A stretch of 64,000 nt of DNA, taken from assembly GCA_023413895.1 (NCBI GenBank), contig JAEZOU010000053.1, positions 1 through 64,000 on the forward strand. The letters run 5' to 3'. The first letter of the stretch is position 1. Each line of letters opens with the position of its first letter. Under the pieces are notes generated by a model. It was not told the origin of the DNA, made no database searches, and saw only the letters and a program-made list of their open reading frames with translations. Positions 52,907 to 60,810 of this stretch are shown piece by piece. The DNA comes from Bacteroidota bacterium (GTDB lineage Bacteria; Bacteroidota; Bacteroidia; Bacteroidales; WCHB1-69). The translations under genes were made by a program, and so were the position numbers.

Positions 52907-54397
52907 ATGAATAAGCACATCAAATTATTGTTTTTCTTACTGATTGCATTCTCAATGGTAACGCTTTCTTCTTGTAAAAGAGAGTATTCCTCTAATACAG
53001 GTTGGAGATACAACGATCCAGAGCAAGGCGGTTTTGAAGTATATCCGTTTGTAGAACAAGAAACAGGTCCTGGTCTTGTACTTATTGAAGGTGGTACCTT
53101 TATTATGGGTGCTGTAGAACAAGATGTTATGTATGATTGGAACAATACACCTCGCCGAGTAACTGTTTCTTCATTCTATATTGACGAATGTGAAGTAAGC
53201 AATATCAATTACCTTGAATATTTAAATTGGTTGGATCGCGTGTTCACTCCTGCAGATTTGAAAATCGTTTACGATAATGCTCTTCCTGATGAGAATGTAT
53301 GGCGTGATCGTTTGGGATATGCAGAAAGTGAAGTAGAATACTATTTTCGCTATCCTGCATACAGAAATTATCCCGTTGTGGGTGTAAATTGGTTGCAAGC
53401 AGTTAACTATGCTGCTTGGCGTACTGACCGTGTGAATGAAAAAATTCTTGCAGATTTGGGTTATATCACTTGGAATACCGAGCCAAGCGCAGAAGGATAT
53501 TTCAATACTGACGCTTATCTAACATACGGTGATGATGCTTACGAAGCACTTGGTGATCGCCGTTTGCAATATATCACCACAGGAGATTATAGAAATGTGA
53601 AGATGGAAGATGGTATCCTTTTGCCAAAATATCGTCTCCCCACCGAAGCAGAATGGGAATATGCAGCATACGGCTTAATTGGAAATACACTTAACGAGCG
53701 CGTTCTAGAAAGAAAAGTTTATCCTTGGAATGGAGAATTCGTTCGTACTGATGATAAAAAATATTATGGTGATATGGTAGCAAACTTCCGCCGCGGTAGA
53801 GGTGACTATATGGGAGTTGCTGGTCACTTGAACGATGCAGCAGAAAAATTAGCTCCTGTTATCTCTTATTGGCCAAACGATTACGGTTTGTATAATATGG
53901 CTGGTAACGTAGCAGAATGGGTAATGGATGTGTATCGTCAAAATTCATTGGATGATATGACAGAACTAAACCCATTCAGAGGTAACTACTATGAAACAAA
54001 GAAACTTCTTGAAGATGGAACTGTTGAGGAAAGAGATAGCGTAGGTAGAGTTCCTATGGTGCCAGTTTCTGACTTCAAAAATGATAGACGTAGAAACTAT
54101 CGCTCTGCAGATAATAAAAACTATTTGGATGGTGACTGGGCTTCACTTCAAAACTTCTCTGATGTAGAGGATGTCCCTGGTACATCTACTGAAAATATGT
54201 ATAGAAAAAGAGTGGAAGATTATTCATTCTCTTTGATCGGTGACCAAGCAAGAGTTTATAAAGGTGGCTCTTGGAGAGATCCTCAATATTGGTGTGCTCC
54301 TGGTCATAGAAGATATTTAGATGAAGATGAAGCAACAGATTATATTGGATTCCGTTGCGCAATGGCTCGCCTCGGTTCACCAACTAGTAGCAAATAA
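52907..54397 (+). CDS. gldJ: GldJ-like lipoprotein (SUMF1/FGE fold) of the T9SS/gliding machinery
   Basis: The 496-residue lipoprotein has lipobox TLSSC (C23) and a formylglycine-generating-enzyme-like domain (about 60-490). It includes GLVLIEGGTFIMG, the partner motif ECEVSNINYLEYL, YPVVGVNWLQAVNYAAWRTDRVNE, RLPTEAEWEYAA, NMAGNVAEWVMD and GGSWRDPQYWCAPGHRRYL. T9SS lipoproteins GldK/PorK and GldJ share this fold. The TGWRYNDPEQGGFE start, the WRDRLGY segment and the position beside porU/porV favour GldJ, which adjoins porU in Flavobacterium. GldJ stabilises GldK and is required for gliding and secretion there. No porL, porM or porN follows, again unlike porK. Confidence 0.82.
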   Translation: MNKHIKLLFFLLIAFSMVTLSSCKREYSSNTGWRYNDPEQGGFEVYPFVEQETGPGLVLIEGGTFIMGAVEQDVMYDWNNTPRRVTVSSFYIDECEVSNINYLEYLNWLDRVFTPADLKIVYDNALPDENVWRDRLGYAESEVEYYFRYPAYRNYPVVGVNWLQAVNYAAWRTDRVNEKILADLGYITWNTEPSAEGYFNTDAYLTYGDDAYEALGDRRLQYITTGDYRNVKMEDGILLPKYRLPTEAEWEYAAYGLIGNTLNERVLERKVYPWNGEFVRTDDKKYYGDMVANFRRGRGDYMGVAGHLNDAAEKLAPVISYWPNDYGLYNMAGNVAEWVMDVYRQNSLDDMTELNPFRGNYYETKKLLEDGTVEERDSVGRVPMVPVSDFKNDRRRNYRSADNKNYLDGDWASLQNFSDVEDVPGTSTENMYRKRVEDYSFSLIGDQARVYKGGSWRDPQYWCAPGHRRYLDEDEATDYIGFRCAMARLGSPTSSK

Positions 54398-54405
54398 TCT
54401 AAAAT

Positions 54406-54443
54406 AACATAAAAGGCAACCTTGGAAGGTTGCCTTTTATGTT
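54406..54443. terminator. Bidirectional terminator between gldJ and the deacetylase-like gene
   Basis: A 16-bp perfect stem AACATAAAAGGCAACC/GGTTGCCTTTTATGTT (54406-54421 with 54428-54443) has a 6-nt loop and lies between two convergent genes. Confidence 0.9.
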
Positions 54444-54458
54444 TGTTATAGAATTAAA

Positions 54459-55718
54459 TTATTGTAAAGCCATAATCTGCACTCCTGAGCTGTTGTGTTG
54501 CAAGGTTATGAATTCGCCACCATATTGTTCCGCATATCTGCGAAGTTCGCTAATAGTAAGTTCGTACTCGTCTGATGTGTTACAACAGCGGAGAAGTGCA
54601 CCGTCCATAATGTGTAGTGGGTGAATAATGAGCTTTGACTCTCTTTCTAGTTCCAAATCGTAGAATGGGAATGGCGTGGTAATTGAGGCTCTAAATCCCA
54701 CTTCATCAGGCCAACCTAATGTGTAATCTTCTAAAATTCCACACGCCTCTAAAGTGCGAAAGGTATCTGGGAAACGGAGTTTCAGAAAATGTTGCCGACT
54801 TTTGGTAATAGGTTTACCTACTATTTCTTCCAATCGGGCTTTCTCTTTTGCTACGAGTGAGGGCTTTTCAAGTGTGTAATAAGAGGGGTGTAGACCAATA
54901 TCAGAAAATGTTTGTAACTGCTGGATAAGTTCGCGAAATGCCTTGCTGCGGAAATTTATGTTTCTGTCATATTTCCCAAAAGGTGCCGTAAGTATGAAAT
55001 GAATAGGACGAACGGAATTTTTCTTTGCAATCTCTTCGTGATGAGCAAAGGTGTTAAAATCATCGTCTATTGTATTGATAAACAGTGATTTTGTTAATTT
55101 TGTTGCACTGCCAATGTCAAACTTGAGAATAGCTTTTGCCAGTGAACCACAAAAACGAATAGGTGTTTTCCCTTTGTAGCGATATGCAATGTCCACATCA
55201 AAAGTAGGTAGGAAATGGTATTTCTGTTGCTGATATTTCCATTTTGGAAATTGTTTTTGCACTAAAGTTGCTATTGCTTCTGCAATAAGATTGACTATCG
55301 GAATGCGATGAAATCCTAATTGGTATGCAACCGAATCTATGATGCGAAATCTTCCGTGTTCATCATGGCGAGTTCCCTCTATATACTCTTCATACCTTGT
55401 AACCAAGTAAAAGCATACTGCAAAAGGATCGAAAGGAAGAGCAGATAGGGGAGTTGGAAAGAATAGATGAAAATGATTCCATTCAACAATTTCGATAGGT
55501 TGTTTTTTTATTCCCTTTTCAAAAAGAAGTGAAACAGGCTGAATGTGAATTCCTTCGCCACATTGTTCTTGGCAATATGAAATCTTAGGCCCAACGTAGT
55601 TTAAAAACTCCTCCTTATTATTAGTAATATAAACCTCCGTTCCCAAAATTTGCTTCCATATTAAATTCATGATGAAGTGAATTCGAGGGTTTTCTTGGGA
55701 AACGTATAGGTAAAGCAT
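54459..55718 (-). CDS. Polysaccharide deacetylase-like protein
   Basis: The 419-residue cytoplasmic-looking protein lacks a signal peptide. The N-terminal 150 residues form an uncharacterised domain common in Bacteroidota (FPFDPFAVCFYLVTRYEEY). The rest resembles a NodB-type barrel, with FLPTFDVDIAYRYKG (metal Asp), DIGLHPSYYTLEK (His) and ESKLIIHPLHIMDGAL. The usual H-x-x-x-H pair is not obvious, so activity is uncertain. It begins 9 bp behind miaB and probably shares its transcript. Confidence 0.7.
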   Translation of the reverse strand: MLYLYVSQENPRIHFIMNLIWKQILGTEVYITNNKEEFLNYVGPKISYCQEQCGEGIHIQPVSLLFEKGIKKQPIEIVEWNHFHLFFPTPLSALPFDPFAVCFYLVTRYEEYIEGTRHDEHGRFRIIDSVAYQLGFHRIPIVNLIAEAIATLVQKQFPKWKYQQQKYHFLPTFDVDIAYRYKGKTPIRFCGSLAKAILKFDIGSATKLTKSLFINTIDDDFNTFAHHEEIAKKNSVRPIHFILTAPFGKYDRNINFRSKAFRELIQQLQTFSDIGLHPSYYTLEKPSLVAKEKARLEEIVGKPITKSRQHFLKLRFPDTFRTLEACGILEDYTLGWPDEVGFRASITTPFPFYDLELERESKLIIHPLHIMDGALLRCCNTSDEYELTISELRRYAEQYGGEFITLQHNSSGVQIMALQ

Positions 55719-55727
55719 ATTTAGATT

Positions 55728-57044
55728 TTAGATGATTTCTCCTAAAAGTGTTCCTGCGGTGCAATCGTTGATAATAACGTTAACGTATGTGCCCAATTGA
55801 GCCTCTTTTCTTGGAAAAACAACCACTTTGTTTTGTGATGTTCTACCAAAAAGGTCATTTTCAGAACGTTTGGAAACGCCTTCTACTAAAACGGTGAATT
55901 TTTTTCCGATATCTTTTCGATTGCTTATAAGCGATAACTCTTGCTGAAGATTGATAATTTCTTCCAAGCGACGCCCTTTCACTTCATCGGGTACGTCATC
56001 TTCAAATTTTTCAGCAGATTTTGTGCCTTCACGAACAGAATATTTAAACATATAGGCAGCGCAATATTCAACTTCTCTCATAATAGAGAGTGTTTCTTGA
56101 TGGTCCTCTTCGGTTTCGCTGCAAAAGCCAGCGATAATGTCTGTTGATATGGCACAATCAGGCATAACCGATTTGATAGTTCTAACTCGTTCAAGGTAAT
56201 ATTCTCGATCATAAACACGATTCATTTTTTTTAGTATGCGTGAACTACCCGACTGAACAGGTAAATGGATATACTTGCAAAGATTGTCATACTTTGCAAT
56301 AGTGTGAATCAGTTTATCAGAAATATCTTTCGGGTGTGAAGTAGCAAATCTTACGCGCAATTCGGGTGAAAGTAGAGCAATCTGTTCCATAAGGTCTGCA
56401 AAATCGGTCTCTTTGCCCTCTTCATTCCAATGATATGAGTTTACATTTTGTCCCAAAAGGGTAACCTCTTTGTAGCCATCGCGAATCAGTTGTTTTGCCT
56501 CTTCGATAATAGTTTGCGGGTCACGGCTTCTCTCTCTTCCACGTGTGTAGGGCACTACACAATAGGAGCAGAAATTGTTACATCCTCGCATAATGGAGAT
56601 AAATGCAGAGATTTTGTTTCCATCGTAGCGTACGGGCATAATATTGTCGTAGGTTTCCTCTTTCGATAGCAGTACATTGAAACTCAATTCACCCTTGTCT
56701 GCTTTAGCAATCAACTCAGGTAATGTTCGGTAGGCATCAGGTCCTGCAATAAAGTCCAAAGCTTTTTCTTCCTCCAATAGTTGCTCTTTGATTCGTTCTG
56801 CCATGCAACCTAATAAACCAATAAGTAATTGGTTATTATGTTTTTTTAATGATTGTAGTTCGCGCAAACGTTTCCGAATTCGCTGTTCGGCATTGTCGCG
56901 GATAGAACAGGTGTTTAACAAAATTAAATCTGCCGATTTTATATCTTCGGTAATTGTGTAAGTACCTGACAAAATTGATGCAACAACTTCGCTGTCAGCA
57001 ACATTCATTTGACATCCGTAAGTTTCTATAAATAACTTTTTCAT
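55728..57044 (-). CDS. miaB: tRNA-2-methylthio-N6-dimethylallyladenosine synthase
   Basis: MiaB is a radical-SAM methylthiotransferase that modifies A37 of tRNAs reading UNN codons. The 438-residue protein has the N-terminal UPF0004 domain with cluster-binding cysteines (ETYGCQMNVADSE, LNTCSIRDNA, GLLGCMAERI). The radical-SAM C-x-x-x-C-x-x-C is in RGCNNFCSYCVVPYTRGRE. A TRAM domain at the end (GKKFTVLVEGVSKRS, GTYVNVIINDCTAGTLLGE) completes it. The start codon lies directly behind a -7 box. Confidence 0.96.
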   Translation of the reverse strand: MKKLFIETYGCQMNVADSEVVASILSGTYTITEDIKSADLILLNTCSIRDNAEQRIRKRLRELQSLKKHNNQLLIGLLGCMAERIKEQLLEEEKALDFIAGPDAYRTLPELIAKADKGELSFNVLLSKEETYDNIMPVRYDGNKISAFISIMRGCNNFCSYCVVPYTRGRERSRDPQTIIEEAKQLIRDGYKEVTLLGQNVNSYHWNEEGKETDFADLMEQIALLSPELRVRFATSHPKDISDKLIHTIAKYDNLCKYIHLPVQSGSSRILKKMNRVYDREYYLERVRTIKSVMPDCAISTDIIAGFCSETEEDHQETLSIMREVEYCAAYMFKYSVREGTKSAEKFEDDVPDEVKGRRLEEIINLQQELSLISNRKDIGKKFTVLVEGVSKRSENDLFGRTSQNKVVVFPRKEAQLGTYVNVIINDCTAGTLLGEII

Positions 57045-57049
57045 ATTTG

Positions 57050-57057
57050 CAAAGATA
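57050..57057 (-). promoter_or_regulatory. -7 box almost abutting the miaB start codon
   Basis: On the minus strand TATCTTTG (57057-57050) ends 5 bp before the miaB ATG (57044-57042), so the transcript would be leaderless or carry at most two or three leader bases. No -33 TTTG is visible at 19-21 bp. Confidence 0.5.
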
Positions 57058-57102
57058 TATTTTTTGAGGCTGTGGTTGTCGAAAACATTTCTGCAATTTT
57101 AG

Positions 57103-57678
57103 TTAGAGTTGACAAAGAAATGCTATCAGTTTTTTTATAGCTAATCCTCTATGACTGATTTCATTTTTTTTGTCAGCGGCCATTTCAGCAAAGGTTTCAG
57201 AAAAACCTTTGGGACGGAAAATGGGGTCGTAGCCAAAGCCCGCATTCCCTTTTTCATCTTCTATAATTTCACCTTCTACTTTTCCTTCAAAGAGGTACTC
57301 TTTCTCATCAATTATTAGGGCGATTACAGATCTGAAACGTGCAGTACGATCTTTTATACCTTGCATTTCTAACAAAACTTTGCGCATATTATCCTCAAAC
57401 GAGCAATTTTCGCCTGCGTAGCGAGCGGAATAAACACCAGGACGGCCTTCTAAAGCATCAATTTCCAATCCTGTGTCATCAGCAAAGCAGTTGCAATGAT
57501 ATTTGTTATAGATGTAGCGAGCTTTTTGTAAGGCGTTTTCTTCTAAAGTGTTTCCTGTTTCTGGAATCTCTTCAAAACATTGAAGCTCAGAAATACTTTT
57601 AATAGTAACTTTATCTCCTATAATATCCTGTACTTCAGAAAGTTTATGTTTGTTATGGGTAGCAAAATAGAAAGTCAT
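57103..57678 (-). CDS. rdgB: dITP/XTP pyrophosphatase (non-canonical purine NTP pyrophosphatase)
   Basis: RdgB/HAM1-family enzymes hydrolyse dITP, ITP and XTP to keep them out of DNA and RNA. The 191-residue protein starts FYFATHNKHKLSEV and has ENALQKARYIYN, FADDTGLEIDALEGRPGVYSARYAGE, AGFGYDPIFRP and SHRGLAIKKL. All family blocks are present. It lies between rpmF and miaB on the minus strand. Confidence 0.95.
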   Translation of the reverse strand: MTFYFATHNKHKLSEVQDIIGDKVTIKSISELQCFEEIPETGNTLEENALQKARYIYNKYHCNCFADDTGLEIDALEGRPGVYSARYAGENCSFEDNMRKVLLEMQGIKDRTARFRSVIALIIDEKEYLFEGKVEGEIIEDEKGNAGFGYDPIFRPKGFSETFAEMAADKKNEISHRGLAIKKLIAFLCQL

Positions 57679-57698
57679 TTTTCTTTTTTTAAAGATAA

Positions 57699-57737
57699 CA
57701 AAAAACCTGATGACATAAAATTACATCACCCAGGTTT
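57699..57737 (-). terminator. Probable terminator of rpmF
   Basis: On the minus strand AACC..TGATG pairs with CATCAGGTT (a 9-bp stem with a 4-nt bulge), followed by T residues (plus-strand A run at 57700-57705). It lies between rpmF and rdgB. Confidence 0.55.
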
Positions 57738-57764
57738 GTTTTTTTGTAATAACCCTTATCAGGT

Positions 57765-57944
57765 TTATGCTTCAATGTTGATAGCTTGTTTACCTCTGTA
57801 GTAACCACATTCAGGACAAATTCTGTGGGTGAGGGTAGCTGCACCACAGTGGCTGCAAGTGGTTATTTGAGGAGCGGTAATGAAGTCGTGTGATCTTCTT
57901 TTGTCTCTTCTTTGTGCAGAGTGTCTTCTTTTAGGATTCGGCAT
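57765..57944 (-). CDS. rpmF: 50S ribosomal protein L32
   Basis: The 59-residue protein begins MPNPKRRHSAQRRDKRRSH, the universal L32 start. It carries a zinc-ribbon with four cysteines (C30 and C33 in TTCSHCGA, C43 and C46 in RICPECGYY). It ends in KQAINIEA, so this is the zinc-binding form. It is too short for a 60-codon cut-off and easy to miss. It lies 38 bp behind the yceD-like gene, the classical yceD-rpmF order. Confidence 0.96.
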   Translation of the reverse strand: MPNPKRRHSAQRRDKRRSHDFITAPQITTCSHCGAATLTHRICPECGYYRGKQAINIEA

Positions 57945-57982
57945 AGCTTTATCTTTATTAAATTGTTACTTTTATAATATGT

Positions 57983-58540
57983 TTATTCTTCGTCAAATTT
58001 CAAATTTTTCAAGGCTTCCCAGCGAGGGTCTATCTCTTTGGAATCCTCATTTTGTGTTCCAGAAAGTTCCTCCAATCGTTTGAGAACTTCTGCGTTGCAA
58101 GTTGAATTTCCTTGCTCATCGTCAGGGTGCATAATTACTTGCGGTAATGCTAACATTATCGATTCATAAACGAAATGGAAAATATCCAAGTCGTATGCAT
58201 CCTCGTCTATCATCCATATATTTTCGTCATTTTCAAAATCCTCCTCAGGATGACTAACTAAATTCACAATTAATGTTTCATCAAAATTCAAATTTATAGT
58301 AATGTCGTCAAGGCAACGATCGCAAGTTGTAACAACATTACCTTCAAAATGGAACCTCAAATCTAACATTTTTTCAGTTTTTAGCATCTCAATTTGCAAA
58401 TTGAGATGCCCATCTTGTAATTGTGAAAGTTCGGCTAATTCAAAGAACGTTTTGTCACAAACTATTGAAAATGAATGATTACCATCAGCAACACCTGCCA
58501 ATCTTAATCTAAACTCTTCCCTTTTTACCTCGTTTTTCAC
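57983..58540 (-). CDS. yceD: YceD/DUF177 family protein, 23S rRNA accumulation
   Basis: YceD-type proteins occur upstream of rpmF in most bacteria and are needed for normal 23S rRNA levels. The 185-residue acidic protein has the family motif C-D-R-C-L-D-D in the middle and an acidic tail (NEDSKEIDPRWEAL... FDEE). The frame extends to an ATG at 58570, but that ATG touches the -7 box at 58560-58567 and would lie upstream of the transcription start. GTG 58540 (reading MKNEVKREE) is the likely start; TTG 58546 is possible. Confidence 0.85.
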   Translation of the reverse strand: MKNEVKREEFRLRLAGVADGNHSFSIVCDKTFFELAELSQLQDGHLNLQIEMLKTEKMLDLRFHFEGNVVTTCDRCLDDITINLNFDETLIVNLVSHPEEDFENDENIWMIDEDAYDLDIFHFVYESIMLALPQVIMHPDDEQGNSTCNAEVLKRLEELSGTQNEDSKEIDPRWEALKNLKFDEE

Positions 58541-58559
58541 CTTCAATAATTTAAGGGCG

Positions 58560-58567
58560 CAAAGATA
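58560..58567 (-). promoter_or_regulatory. -7 box of yceD-rpmF
   Basis: On the minus strand TATCTTTG (58567-58560) is followed by CGCCC. The start near 58555 leaves about 15 nt to GTG 58540. Confidence 0.6.
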
Positions 58568-58636
58568 CATTTATTTTCAATACATTATACCTTTTTAGTG
58601 ATTTTTTTTAAAGGTAGTCAATATTATTTTTTTTTG

Positions 58637-58644
58637 TACTTTTG
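58637..58644 (+). promoter_or_regulatory. -7 box of the corA operon
   Basis: TACTTTTG on the plus strand gives a leader of about 65 nt before GTG 58714. The -33 region is a T run rather than a clear TTTG. Confidence 0.6.
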
Positions 58645-58702
58645 CAATTTAAAATTTTTGATTCCAAGATGTAGAATTTAGTATCAATTTTCAAGCAAGG
58701 AA

Positions 58703-58716
58703 AGGAGGTTTTTGTG
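58703..58716 (+). promoter_or_regulatory. Strong Shine-Dalgarno and GTG start of corA
   Basis: AGGAGG (58703-58708, within AAAGGAGGT) lies 5 bp before GTG 58714. This is a full Shine-Dalgarno, unusual in this window where nearly all starts lack one. It decides the start, because there is no ATG in frame upstream or close downstream. Confidence 0.75.
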
Positions 58717-59625
58717 GTAGAAACTTTATCATTTGGCAAGCTTAAATGGCACCATATTACAGACCCTACGGTTGAGGATTTAGATTTTTTGAAGGATAAC
58801 TTCCATTTCCACCCCTTGGATATTGATGATTGTTCAAGCTTTGTGCAACGTCCTAAAATCGACGTTTATGATGATTACTATTTCTTGGTTCTCCATTTCC
58901 CCCTTTTTGATAAACGTACAAACCTCGTAAAAACTGAGGAGACGAAAATGTTTTGGGGACAGGATTATCTGATTACTGTCGGAAATTCTCACTATGTAGT
59001 TCAGGATCTTTTTAATCTGACAAAAATTGCCCCCGATGAATTGGAAGAGGATGATATCAGTGGAACTAGTGATGCAATTCTTTATAAAGTATTGTATCGA
59101 ATGATGAAGGAAACTTTCCTCTTGGTGGAAAGAATGGGCTCCGAAATAGATATGATTAGTAGAGATCTATTTGATAATAAGTCTGATAAAACTATTGAGC
59201 TGATCTCTCGATATAGAAAAAATATTATTCAACTCAATACAATGTTCCGTCCTCAGTTGCGCCTTTTCCATAAGTTTGAATCTGGTGAAGTGAAAGGCTT
59301 TGCAGAAGATATGGAGGATTATTGGGGTAATATCCTAGACTTCTATCAGAAGATGTGGGATATGATTGATGATTATGGTGAATTGGTGGCAGGTTTGTCA
59401 AGTACTTTCGATTCGTTGATGGCTAATAAAACCAACGAAATTATGCGTGTGCTGACAATCATCTCTACAATTGTTCTTCCTCTAACATTCATCACAGGAT
59501 TATACGGAATGAATGTGGCATTGCCTTTGGGAGGTGCAAAATATGCCTTTTGGTCAGTCATCGGTTGCTGTATCGTAACAATTGTTCTACTACTGATTTC
59601 ATTTAAAAGGAAAAGGTGGATGTAG
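58714..59625 (+). CDS. corA: CorA-family magnesium/divalent cation channel
   Basis: The 303-residue protein has a cytoplasmic N-terminal domain (1-235) with the family segments WHHITDPTVEDLDFL and YLITVGN. Two C-terminal membrane helices (about 243-262 and 276-297) surround the signature G-M-N in TGLYGMNVALP near 265. Length and motif are normal; the channel is pentameric and takes up Mg2+ or related ions. It is the first gene of a three-gene unit with the retropepsin-like gene (2-bp gap) and ruvC. Confidence 0.93.
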   Translation: MVETLSFGKLKWHHITDPTVEDLDFLKDNFHFHPLDIDDCSSFVQRPKIDVYDDYYFLVLHFPLFDKRTNLVKTEETKMFWGQDYLITVGNSHYVVQDLFNLTKIAPDELEEDDISGTSDAILYKVLYRMMKETFLLVERMGSEIDMISRDLFDNKSDKTIELISRYRKNIIQLNTMFRPQLRLFHKFESGEVKGFAEDMEDYWGNILDFYQKMWDMIDDYGELVAGLSSTFDSLMANKTNEIMRVLTIISTIVLPLTFITGLYGMNVALPLGGAKYAFWSVIGCCIVTIVLLLISFKRKRWM

Positions 59626-59627
59626 TT

Positions 59628-60059
59628 ATGAAATCTTATAAAATTAAGCTGAAAATCAAAAGTTTAGAGTTTGGTAATTTTCATCTTTTCGTTCAAGGAA
59701 AGCAAAATGGAAAGGCCTTAAATATTTGTGTGGATACAGGAGCTTCTCGCACTTGTATTGACAAGGATTTTTTTCTGAATAATATTAGTACAGAGTTGAA
59801 TAATTCAGAATCGGCTATTAATGCAACTTTAGGTACAACAAGTTTGGAGGTTTTCGAGTCGCAGATAGAAAATTTATCTATTGGGCGTTTTAAACTACCC
59901 GATTTTAATGTTGCTATTGTCGATATGGATGCCATTAATCAAGCCTATAAAATGGTAAATCTTCCTCCCATTCAGATGATTTTGGGCAGCGATTTCTTTG
60001 TATCCTATAATGCGGTTATCGATTGTTTGAATAAGGAACTAATATTAAATATTGTATAG
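59628..60059 (+). CDS. Retropepsin-like aspartic protease domain protein
   Basis: The 143-residue protein has the aspartyl-protease active-site motif D-T-G-A-S at 36-40 (NICVDTGASRTCI) and a second hydrophobic motif QMILGSDFFVSY. The latter resembles the I-L-G-x-D-x-L element of retropepsin-like folds. There is no signal peptide or membrane segment, so it is cytoplasmic. Retropepsins act as dimers, each giving one Asp. The target is unknown. I use ATG 59628, two bases behind the corA stop; its own stop is immediately followed by the ruvC ATG, so its product is made together with both. Confidence 0.8.
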   Translation: MKSYKIKLKIKSLEFGNFHLFVQGKQNGKALNICVDTGASRTCIDKDFFLNNISTELNNSESAINATLGTTSLEVFESQIENLSIGRFKLPDFNVAIVDMDAINQAYKMVNLPPIQMILGSDFFVSYNAVIDCLNKELILNIV

Positions 60060-60605
60060 ATGACTGTAATTTTAGGAGTGGACCCTGGTACCCTAATTAT
60101 GGGGTATGCGCTATTGAAAGTGGAGGATAAGAGGCTTTCAGTGTTGGATTTTGGTGTGGAAAAGATGACAAAATTGCAATCTCCGTACGAAAAATTAAAA
60201 CATATTTTTGACAGTGTTACAACGATAATCGAGAAATATCAGCCTACAGTTTTAGCTGTTGAAGCCCCTTTTTATGGTAAAAATCCTCAATCTATGTTGA
60301 AGTTGGGGCGTGCGCAAGGTACGGTTATAGCTGCTTCGATGCAGAAAGAATTGGAGATTTTCGAGTTCTCTCCACGCTATATCAAACAATCCATAACTGG
60401 GAATGGAAATGCTTCTAAAGAGCAAGTTGCAGCAATGTTGCAGCAGATGAAGTTAATCCACGAAAATGCAAGTTACTTAGATGCCACTGATGCTCTTGCT
60501 GCAGCAGTTTGTTACCATCTGCAAAACCGTTTCCCAATTCCTACAAGTAAATACTCCAATTGGGACGCTTTTCTCTCACAAAACGAAGATCGTATTATCA
60601 AATAA
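60060..60605 (+). CDS. ruvC: Holliday junction endonuclease RuvC
   Basis: RuvC resolves Holliday junctions with RuvAB. The 181-residue protein starts VILGVDPGTLIMGYALL (catalytic D8). It has LAVEAPFYGKNPQSMLKLGRAQG, YIKQSITGNGNASKEQV and the final acidic motif LDATDALAAAVCYH. Length is normal. ruvA and ruvB are not adjacent. The ATG directly follows the retropepsin-like stop. Confidence 0.95.
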   Translation: MTVILGVDPGTLIMGYALLKVEDKRLSVLDFGVEKMTKLQSPYEKLKHIFDSVTTIIEKYQPTVLAVEAPFYGKNPQSMLKLGRAQGTVIAASMQKELEIFEFSPRYIKQSITGNGNASKEQVAAMLQQMKLIHENASYLDATDALAAAVCYHLQNRFPIPTSKYSNWDAFLSQNEDRIIK

Positions 60606-60707
60606 TATACTTTTTTCACACTATTGTGAGATCCTTTTTTAGGATAGTATAGCGTATTGTCTATTTTTTTATTTTATCTCACAACAATGAAGATATGTAA
60701 AAATTTG
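60606..60707 (+). other. Intergenic stretch with inverted repeats after ruvC
   Basis: A small hairpin ATCCT-TTTTT-AGGAT (60631-60645) may act as a weak terminator. TTGTGAGAT (60624-60632) recurs in inverted form as ATCTCACAA (60676-60684), upstream of the next -7 box, and could be paired regulator sites. Confidence 0.35.
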
Positions 60708-60715
60708 TATCTTTG
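60708..60715 (+). promoter_or_regulatory. -7 box of the 60811 gene
   Basis: TATCTTTG is followed by CGCGAC. It gives a leader of about 90 nt containing a short hairpin (CCTAAA-GGAT-TTTAGG, near 60739-60754). Confidence 0.55.
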
Positions 60716-60810
60716 CGCGACTATTTTCTTTGTTTTGCCTAAAGGATTTTAGGTGAATTTGAGAGAAAAGTGTAAAAGTAAAAATAGTTATTCTAGATTA
60801 TTCACGCATT

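Noticed and set aside
52907..54397. Calling the FGE-like lipoprotein PorK/GldK
   Set aside because: It lacks adjacent porL, porM and porN, and the N-terminal TGW..GGFE segment, WRDRLGY and the porU/porV neighbourhood fit GldJ better; GldK remains the alternative.
60716..60810. Riboswitch in the long leader of the 60811 gene, and riboswitches before nadC, corA or gcvH
   Set aside because: Only a 6-bp hairpin is visible in the 60811 leader; no conserved motif of a known metabolite or Mg2+ riboswitch could be recognised in any of these leaders.
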